Origin: Planctomycetaceae bacterium
Lineage (GTDB): Bacteria > Planctomycetota > Planctomycetia > Planctomycetales > Planctomycetaceae
Direction: 5' to 3'
Assembly: GCA_016765335.1 (NCBI GenBank)
Contig: JAESQE010000100.1
Coordinates: 1-5,717 of the forward strand
Length of the DNA: 5,717 nt
Below the pieces are notes generated by a model that was given only the letters and a program-made list of their open reading frames with translations, ran no database searches and was not told where the DNA came from. The translations under genes were made by a program, and so were the position numbers. Shown here in pieces: positions 1-5,284 of the stretch (position 1 is the first letter of the stretch; every line of letters begins with the position of its first letter).

Positions 1-2216
1 TTTCGTTCTGTCATCCCGGCTCGCCATTGCGACTTTGGCTTGAGCATCACATAGGTTTCGATCATTGCAACTGGAGCAGGATCAAGAGCAGAGTCAATTC
101 GGCCAATTTTACCCAGCACATTTTCTACTTCAGGAATTTGTTTGATGAGAGTGTCCTGAGTCTGCAACACTTCCATGGCTTGTGAAAAACTAGCCGATGC
201 GTAAAGGCTGGGCATGTAAAACCAACTCCCTTCGTCCAACGCAATCCAGGAATCTGATTTCAAACCTGGGAAAAAATGCTTTGCCCGGACATAACCAGGG
301 ACTTCATTCAGATTTGCCCCCAGCTTTGCACAGACTCTTTCGAAAGGTTGCAGTACCGTCGGTAAGCCGAACCACGCCCCCAATCCAATAACGAAAATAA
401 CCAAAGGAAACGAAAGACAAAGTATTTTATGATTCAACGCATAACGTAATCGGGCACCATAGATCCAGCGAACAAAACGGCTTACCGGATTCTTATCCAT
501 CGGTTGGATTTGCTCTTTCGTCATCAACCAGCCTGCCAGGAAGCCAATAATCGCTACAATTGAGGTCGTAGCATACAGGTTCACCCCAATCCAGCTTGTC
601 AGGTGATTTCCCCAGATGAAAAAAGTCAGAGATCCAGTGATCACTGAAACGCCCAGTCCGGCAAACAGGCTTGTTGTTTTATTGAATTGTGAAGACTTTA
701 AAAAGACTCTGCAAAGCATTGGCAAAATTATCACTGCAACGATCAGGCTTGAGACCAGTGCAAAGGTTTTTGTCCAAGCCAGGGGAGCATACAGACGGTG
801 ATCTTGCCCGGTCAGGTAGAAGACCGGCAAAAAACTGACAATGGTGGTACTTGCCGCTGTGATAACGGCTGGTACGACTTCGGCAGCTGAATCTCGAATG
901 ACTTCTAACCGGCGAGAATGACCTCCTGGCGAACCCTCTGCTTCCCAGTCTGCCAGCCCAGCGTACGTGTTTTCGAGAATAATAATGCCCATGTCAACCA
1001 TCGTCCCGATTGCAATTACGATACCTGCTAAGGACATAATGTTCGCATCGACTCCAAAAGTCTTCATGGCAATAAACGCCATCAATATTGCCATCGGCAA
1101 AGTGACTGCAATGATGAGACTTGCTCGAACGTGCAGCAGAAACAATACCATCACCGCGATGGTAATTAATGTTTCTTGCATCAGGGCATCGGTGAGTGTT
1201 CCCACGGTTTCGTCAATGAGCGTTGAGCGGTCGTAAATACCAATAATTTTGATACCCCCAAGATCCGCTTCCAGGGCTTTGATCTTCTTTTTTACTCGTT
1301 GGATGACATCACGCGGGTTTTCGCCATACCGCATTACAACGACACCACCAACTGCTTCGTGACCATTCAAATCTAAGGCACCACGCCTGAAACTGGGCCC
1401 CGTTTGAACCTGAGCAACATCACGAACACGAACCGGGATCCCTAAGTGTGTTATAATGACTGTTTTTTCAATTTGCTCCAGCGTTTCGGATTCTGTTTTT
1501 CCCGATCCGATGAATCCTTTTCCCCGGACAATGAACTCCATGCCATTGGTTTCAACGGTTTTTGCACCGACATCAATATTGGATTGCTTCACTGCCTGGA
1601 TGACTTGGCTCAGTTGGATCTGATGGAATCGAAGTTGGTCTGGATCAACTTCAATCTGATATTGCTTAACATAACCGCCAATCGATGCGACTTCAGCAAC
1701 ACCATCTACTGATTGCAACGCATACTTAACGAAGAAGTCCTGCTTGGATCGAAGTGTCGCCAAATCCATCCCATCGGGAGAATCAAGAACGTAATAATAA
1801 ATTTGCCCCAGAGCAGTTGCATCCGGTGCAAGTGTGGGAATCACATCATCGGGAAGAGTGCCTTTGATGGTGGTGAGTTGTTCAACAACACGAGATCTGG
1901 CCCAATAGAAATCGATATTGTCATCGAACGTTACCTGCACGAAGCTGAAACCAAACATACTTTTTCCACGAACGCTTTTTGATCCAGCTACAGATTGTAA
2001 TGAGATCGAAAGCGGGTAAGTAATTTGGTCTTCTATATCTTTAGGGGATCGACCTGGCCATTCGGTTAATACAATGACCTGATTTTCCCCAACATTGGGA
2101 ATCGCATCCAACGGTACTTTCTGTGTCGAGTAACAGCCATAACTGATCACGATTACCGAGAATAGCAGAACGATTAATCGTTCGTGAATACATAAATCAA
2201 GAATCTTCTTAATCAT
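1..2216 (-). CDS. cusA: CusA-type heavy-metal efflux RND pump, 3' end off the window
   Basis: Inner-membrane proton-driven RND pump of the heavy-metal (HME) family; the first 738 residues are visible and no stop is reached. It begins MIKKILDLCIHERLIVLL, the usual cytoplasmic start plus TM1. Family motifs include VPLDAIPNVGENQV (about 33-46), GPSFRRG (273-279), NIMSLAG (392-398) and GTMVDMGIIILEN (404-416). D408 corresponds to the proton-relay Asp405 of E. coli CusA. M668 (in FYMPSL) and M718 (in VAMIET) lie 50 residues apart, as do the periplasmic metal ligands Met573 and Met623 of CusA, which favours Cu/Ag over the Zn/Co CzcA type. The third ligand, Met672, would lie off the window. Relative to E. 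coli CusA there are two insertions, about 60 residues near 505-575 and about 30 near 624-658. The ATG overlaps the adaptor stop as ATGA and follows GGAGGG by six bases, which fixes the start. The family is near certain; the metal is inferred. Confidence 0.95.
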   Translation of the reverse strand, partial: MIKKILDLCIHERLIVLLFSVIVISYGCYSTQKVPLDAIPNVGENQVIVLTEWPGRSPKDIEDQITYPLSISLQSVAGSKSVRGKSMFGFSFVQVTFDDNIDFYWARSRVVEQLTTIKGTLPDDVIPTLAPDATALGQIYYYVLDSPDGMDLATLRSKQDFFVKYALQSVDGVAEVASIGGYVKQYQIEVDPDQLRFHQIQLSQVIQAVKQSNIDVGAKTVETNGMEFIVRGKGFIGSGKTESETLEQIEKTVIITHLGIPVRVRDVAQVQTGPSFRRGALDLNGHEAVGGVVVMRYGENPRDVIQRVKKKIKALEADLGGIKIIGIYDRSTLIDETVGTLTDALMQETLITIAVMVLFLLHVRASLIIAVTLPMAILMAFIAMKTFGVDANIMSLAGIVIAIGTMVDMGIIILENTYAGLADWEAEGSPGGHSRRLEVIRDSAAEVVPAVITAASTTIVSFLPVFYLTGQDHRLYAPLAWTKTFALVSSLIVAVIILPMLCRVFLKSSQFNKTTSLFAGLGVSVITGSLTFFIWGNHLTSWIGVNLYATTSIVAIIGFLAGWLMTKEQIQPMDKNPVSRFVRWIYGARLRYALNHKILCLSFPLVIFVIGLGAWFGLPTVLQPFERVCAKLGANLNEVPGYVRAKHFFPGLKSDSWIALDEGSWFYMPSLYASASFSQAMEVLQTQDTLIKQIPEVENVLGKIGRIDSALDPAPVAMIETYVMLKPKSQWRAGMTER

Positions 2217-4471
2217 TTCTTTCCCTCCGTCTGTGACGCTTCATCATCCTGCTGAATTTCCTTTATAGGCTCAATTAGCGTGGGTAATTCAAGTTCTGGT
2301 ATTTCAATTGTTGGTATTTCAAGTTCTGGTATTATCGCATCGGAGTTCTTATTGTTCTGGTTTTTAGCGTAATTCTTTAATCCTTCCAGGTACCCCTCTG
2401 GGCTTTCCAAAAGCGACTCCTCGCAACCTTTGCAGCAGATGAATACAGGGGTCCCTCTGATATCTATTTTGATGGGAGTGCCCATCGAACCAAGCTCCAT
2501 TTCTGCAACCGGGCAAATTCCCTGCTTTACTGCCAGGTCGTAATCCTCTTTGGATAATTGAGAAAGTGCTTTCTGAATCTTTGTTGACTGCGACGGCAGT
2601 GACGGTTTTTCGTTCTCGGTACTATTTCGCTTTAATATCGCCAGATAAGTTTCTGGATCATCAAGCAATTGTTCTTTACAGCCTTCACAACAGATAAATA
2701 CGTCGGTGCCATTCACGTTAATTTTAGGAGGAGTTCCCATTGATCCCAACATAAAGCCTAGTACCGGACAAACTCGTTGACTCTTTGCCAGTAATTGATC
2801 TTCATCAGAAAGCTTCGCTAATGCCTTGATCGCTTTGGAGGTAAACTCTTTAGGTTCTCGTGGTTCCATTGCGCGAGTGGGATCGATCAATGAGGGATTT
2901 GCGACCAATTGCATTTGAGAGTCAATCAGGAAATTTCCTTTCGTTGCAACCTCCTCTCCCACTTTGATACCACTGAGGATCACAATATTATCGCCTGTGC
3001 ACGGGCCTAACGTAACCGGGCGGATCTCAAATCGTCCAGGCTCCGTTTCGACATACACGACACTGTACTTACCTGCCATCAATACGGCGTTTCTGGGTAT
3101 AATTAACGACTCATTTTCTTTGGTTGGAGAATTCGTATAGCCGTATTGCGATGACGGGACCAGTTGCATGCCACATATAGGACAATCTCCAGGTTCGTCT
3201 CTGATGATGTGAGGATGACGCGGGCTGATCCATTTATTGACCAGATCAATATCATAAATTTTGGCGATGCTCCCACCATTGGCAGAAATGGGAACTGAAA
3301 CAGTTGCATTGGAGAAATCTCCAATTTTTAACAAGCCTTTTTCGTTCGGGATGACAACTCGCACACCAATGGTTCGGGTTTGTGGATCAACTTCCGGATC
3401 GATGAATGCAACTCGCCCTACGAATTTGTGCCCAGGGTAAGATTGCACGGTGGATTCCACTCGTTGTCCATACCGTACCGCTGCTGCATCTTTAGGAAAT
3501 AGTTCGAGCATCAACCAAATCCTGGACAGATCGGCCAGTTTATAAATGGGGTCTCCTTCTTTGGCGTACTGTCCTTCGATAACATCTTTTTCGATAACGG
3601 TTCCGCTAATCGGGGCTAAAAGATGCATACGGCTATTTGCTTCGCCAGATGTTTCTAACTCTGTAATTTGATCTTGTGTCATGCCCAGCTCAATCAATCG
3701 CTGTCTCGCGCTGTTGAGTAATTCCTGATTCGATTTTGCAACCCTTAAAATTGTCGATGTTTTGCTGTTATCTCGGGCACGCTTGGCTAGTAGAAGTTCT
3801 ACCTGGCTGGAGTACAGACGAGGCGAATAAAACAGTGCCAGTCGATCGTTTTTCTTGACAACAACCCCGGTGTAATCAGCGTAAAGTTTCTCAACACGGC
3901 CATCCACATACGCAGAGATTGTTTTCACTGTTCCTTCGTCATAGCTGATCCGGCCAATCGTTTGGATTGTTCGAGAAATGACTTGTGATTTCGCAGATGC
4001 CGTCTTGATATTTGCAATTCGCCGGGAAGCGGGATCGATTCGTACCGAACGGAAATCTGATGAACCCCCTCCTGATTTCATAGGCTTCAGTTCCATGCCG
4101 CATACCGGACACAAGCCAGGTTCTGATATGGGAGGCGTGCACATCATCGGGCAAATGTACTTGGTTCCGGGATCTGCACTGACACTAGAAGCAGGGCTGC
4201 CACCGCCTGAAGTAATGAATCCATATTTCTGTGCAACACCCAGCACGACAATAATCAGTATCCCACAAACAAGAAACATGAGTGGCTGAACAAGAAAACT
4301 GAACCACATCGGTCGATTCGAATGAGAAGACAAACCGTCCTTCTTTTCAATCGGAATTTCTGTTTTCTCGATGCCAGTTACTTGAGAATCAGATGAGTTC
4401 TCTGCTGAATTGGCATCGTTCTTTGACACCATTTCGTATTTGGGATCGAATTGTTTTTCAGTTTTATTCAT
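2213..4471 (-). CDS. cusB: CusB-like RND periplasmic adaptor with four extra metal-binding modules
   Basis: Membrane-fusion (adaptor) subunit linking the RND pump to an outer-membrane channel. It has 752 residues, against about 407 in E. coli CusB. Order: a polar, probably cytoplasmic tail (1-54); one membrane helix (57-80), with no cleavage site or lipobox seen; a heavy-metal-binding (HMBD-type) module (104-131) with C107, C111, C121, C124 and CGM; the adaptor core, with a lipoyl half (about 183-218), a helical hairpin (about 219-280), the second lipoyl half (283-312) and a beta-barrel (about 317-394); a second HMBD-type module (412-440) with H419, H421, C430 and C433; a membrane-proximal domain (about 455-522); two TRASH/YHS-like cysteine modules (546-613 and 631-698); and a Pro/Glu/Ile tail. 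The ATG at 4471 has no clear Shine-Dalgarno sequence, but no better start precedes the membrane helix. It overlaps the pump gene by four bases. Binding by the extra modules is inferred from their cysteines. Confidence 0.93.
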   Translation of the reverse strand: MNKTEKQFDPKYEMVSKNDANSAENSSDSQVTGIEKTEIPIEKKDGLSSHSNRPMWFSFLVQPLMFLVCGILIIVVLGVAQKYGFITSGGGSPASSVSADPGTKYICPMMCTPPISEPGLCPVCGMELKPMKSGGGSSDFRSVRIDPASRRIANIKTASAKSQVISRTIQTIGRISYDEGTVKTISAYVDGRVEKLYADYTGVVVKKNDRLALFYSPRLYSSQVELLLAKRARDNSKTSTILRVAKSNQELLNSARQRLIELGMTQDQITELETSGEANSRMHLLAPISGTVIEKDVIEGQYAKEGDPIYKLADLSRIWLMLELFPKDAAAVRYGQRVESTVQSYPGHKFVGRVAFIDPEVDPQTRTIGVRVVIPNEKGLLKIGDFSNATVSVPISANGGSIAKIYDIDLVNKWISPRHPHIIRDEPGDCPICGMQLVPSSQYGYTNSPTKENESLIIPRNAVLMAGKYSVVYVETEPGRFEIRPVTLGPCTGDNIVILSGIKVGEEVATKGNFLIDSQMQLVANPSLIDPTRAMEPREPKEFTSKAIKALAKLSDEDQLLAKSQRVCPVLGFMLGSMGTPPKINVNGTDVFICCEGCKEQLLDDPETYLAILKRNSTENEKPSLPSQSTKIQKALSQLSKEDYDLAVKQGICPVAEMELGSMGTPIKIDIRGTPVFICCKGCEESLLESPEGYLEGLKNYAKNQNNKNSDAIIPELEIPTIEIPELELPTLIEPIKEIQQDDEASQTEGKK
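2223..2228 (-). promoter_or_regulatory. Strong ribosome binding site of the pump gene
   Basis: GGAGGG on the minus strand, six bases before the pump ATG and inside the last codons of the adaptor gene. It is the only strong Shine-Dalgarno sequence in the window. With the ATGA stop/start overlap it implies tightly coupled translation of adaptor and pump. Confidence 0.85.
2288..2333 (-). repeat. Short direct repeat encoding the Pro/Glu/Ile tail of the adaptor
   Basis: The 16-base plus-strand string TTCAAGTTCTGGTATT occurs at 2288-2303 and exactly again at 2318-2333, a 30-bp period. In the adaptor frame it encodes a five-residue repeat (IPELE, IPTIE, IPELE, LPTLI) across residues 714-733. The regular prolines suggest an extended periplasmic spacer, with alternating acidic and branched residues. 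It follows the second cysteine module and is not part of the normal adaptor fold. Confidence 0.75.
2378..2836 (-). repeat. Tandem duplicated cysteine module (TRASH/YHS-like) inside the adaptor
   Basis: Two copies of a module of about 68 residues, at 546-613 and 631-698, with an exact 85-residue pitch. Shared landmarks in order: a KAL..LS.ED helix, CPV, LGSMGTP, then VFICC.GC and a LL..PE.YL helix. Cysteines are C568/C594/C595/C598 and C653/C679/C680/C683. The C-x25-C-x3-C spacing resembles TRASH-type metal-sensing domains (usually C-x19-22-C-x3-C). By hand count about 40 of 68 positions are identical, while the DNA has diverged, so the duplication is not recent. Confidence 0.8.
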
Positions 4472-4510
4472 ACTGATCTAATCTTTTTTTTGTTGTGATT
4501 CATTACGATT

Positions 4511-4527
4511 ACCTTATTGAATAAGGT
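4511..4527. promoter_or_regulatory. 17-bp perfect palindrome, candidate operator before the adaptor gene
   Basis: ACCTTATTGAATAAGGT has 8-bp arms that pair perfectly around one central base, 39 bp upstream of the adaptor ATG. A one-base loop makes it more likely a dimer-binding DNA site than an RNA hairpin, though a 7-bp stem with a 3-base loop is possible. The position suits repression or activation of the adaptor-pump pair. The ACCTT...AAGGT ends recall MerR-family (CueR-type) operators, but the spacing differs, so no family is assigned. Confidence 0.45.
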
Positions 4528-4540
4528 GAAATAGAAAGCG

Positions 4541-4625
4541 GGTCTTAGGTCGAGGCCTTATAAACCAGTCCCAAATAAAACTAGCGTGAAGTCATCATTC
4601 GTGGCCTTGTACAGTCAAGGTCTTA
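4541..4625. repeat. Four copies of a GGYCTTR box
   Basis: GGTCTTA at 4541-4547, GGCCTTA at 4554-4560, GGCCTTG at 4603-4609 and GGTCTTA at 4619-4625, all in the same orientation. The start-to-start spacings are 13, 49 and 16 bp. The outer copies extend to GGTCTTAG. The motif is short, so chance is possible, but two pairs sit close together in a small regulatory region. Confidence 0.3.
4605..4620 (-). promoter_or_regulatory. CCTTG/CAAGG dyad overlapping a -35-like TTGACT
   Basis: On the minus strand CCTTG and CAAGG arms flank six bases, and TTGACT (4613-4618) inside the dyad resembles a -35 element. The best hexamer 17 bases downstream, ATGACT, is a poor -10, so this is a weak promoter candidate for the adaptor gene, or an activator-dependent one with its binding site over the -35. 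Confidence 0.25.
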
Positions 4626-4747
4626 GAGAATATTCAACGCGATAGCTAAATAGGCGAATGCGTATAAAACCGAAAGCATGCAAGCAGTACCGCGTTGGCA
4701 ACAATCGAACCGCAATATTTACGGTTGAATTACGAACAGGCTCTATG

Positions 4748-4774
4748 ACTCAATTCGCACTGCTGGCGAAGAGT
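4748..4774 (-). other. Hairpin just after the Cys-rich gene
   Basis: On the minus strand a TTCGC/GCGAA stem with a seven-base loop is extended by an ACTC/GAGT pairing across a two-base bulge, giving nine pairs. It starts five bases after the TAG stop. No T-run follows, so it is not a standard intrinsic terminator. It could protect the 3' end of the transcript or attenuate read-through. Confidence 0.35.
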
Positions 4775-4779
4775 TTGAG

Positions 4780-5187
4780 CTAGGTGATCCAGCAGCCCAG
4801 GATCGCTCGACGGCGAGTCGAACAAAGCAAATAACAAATCGATGAATCGTCGAAACGATCAAAACGCAAACAGCTTGCTTCTTGCACCATGTAAGAATAA
4901 GCAACTATCGTTCGCTGATAATTTTGGCGTTCTTGGTTCGATTGGCGAACAGGCGGCAAAGCAGGAGCCTGATCAGACTCCATGCAACTACAGGCTCCGA
5001 CCGATGTCGAACAATTACACTGGCAATGCTTCGGACTACCATCAGCATCTACGCCTTGCGAACAGCAACAGGCTTGTTCTGGAGAGCTTTCAAGCGGACA
5101 ACCAGCTACAACGCTCCCGCCGATATCAAACAGCATCGCTGCGATAATTGCGAGACATAATAACTGATGTTGTACTAACCGCTTCAT
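4780..5187 (-). CDS. Small Cys-rich exported protein, putative metal-binding lipoprotein
   Basis: 135 residues; I do not recognise a named family. A short charged start (MKR) and a hydrophobic stretch (about 9-27) end in VVAGC, which fits a lipobox with C30 lipidated; a signal peptidase I cut after VVA is the alternative. The mature protein is dense in cysteine: C40-C41-C42, then C55, C57, C59, then C66 and C68, followed by a Pro/Gln/Arg-rich linker and C106, C118, C122 and C132 near the C-terminus. Fourteen Cys in all, one of them in the signal peptide. CCC and CxCxC clusters suggest soft-metal binding, which suits its place just upstream of the efflux genes. The start is set by the signal peptide. 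Upstream AAGAGA (4 bases away) and GAGG (12 bases away) are weak ribosome sites. Three overlapping plus-strand frames here lack comparable features. It is real with good confidence; the function is inferred. Confidence 0.75.
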   Translation of the reverse strand: MKRLVQHQLLCLAIIAAMLFDIGGSVVAGCPLESSPEQACCCSQGVDADGSPKHCQCNCSTSVGACSCMESDQAPALPPVRQSNQERQNYQRTIVAYSYMVQEASCLRFDRFDDSSICYLLCSTRRRAILGCWIT

Positions 5188-5208
5188 AAATTCTCTTTTC
5201 CTCGTGGC

Positions 5209-5237
5209 ATCCTTCAGTCTTTCACAATTTATGTCAA
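5209..5237 (-). promoter_or_regulatory. Sigma-70-like promoter before the Cys-rich gene
   Basis: On the minus strand a perfect TTGACA (5232-5237) is followed after 17 bases by AAGGAT (5209-5214), a partial match to TATAAT. Transcription would start near 5202, giving a leader of about 15 bases to the ATG at 5187. A weak -10 with a perfect -35 fits an activator-assisted promoter. It could drive the Cys-rich gene and, by read-through, the efflux genes. Confidence 0.5.
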
Positions 5238-5284
5238 GCTGTTTAATGGTCTAATTCGGTTGATTATCCAGTGTTGTCCAGTTT

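Larger units (their letters stand above)
4472..4779. other. Non-coding spacer between the Cys-rich gene and the adaptor gene
   Basis: About 308 bp with no plausible gene; only very short frames occur. It is AT-rich near the adaptor start, with an A8 run on the transcribed strand (4484-4491). It holds a hairpin after the Cys-rich gene, a perfect palindrome and four copies of a GGYCTTR box, listed separately. It is long for a within-operon gap, so a second regulated promoter or a regulatory leader for the adaptor-pump pair is plausible. No regulator gene is visible. Confidence 0.6.

Noticed and set aside
967..1982. Plus-strand open frames opposite the pump gene
   Set aside because: They lie entirely against continuous CusA-family coding sequence and look like shadows of it.
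3978..4289. Plus-strand open frame of 103 codons opposite the adaptor N-terminal region
   Set aside because: The opposite strand encodes clear HMBD-type and adaptor motifs. The plus frame shows no family features.
4484..4491. T8 run on the plus strand as a terminator tail
   Set aside because: No stable plus-strand stem precedes it and no plus-strand gene ends there. On the transcribed strand it is an A-run in the adaptor leader.
4702..4732. AACCG/CGGTT inverted repeat with a nine-base AT-rich spacer
   Set aside because: Only five perfect pairs, with mismatches beyond them and no T-run or start nearby. Too weak to call.
4748..4774. Hairpin as a rho-independent terminator of the Cys-rich gene
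   Set aside because: No T-run follows on the transcribed strand and the stem is bulged, so it was kept only as a hairpin.
4842..5167. Three overlapping plus-strand open frames opposite the Cys-rich gene
   Set aside because: They lack a signal peptide, recognisable motifs or a ribosome site, whereas the minus-strand frame has a signal peptide and ordered cysteine clusters. They are antisense shadows.
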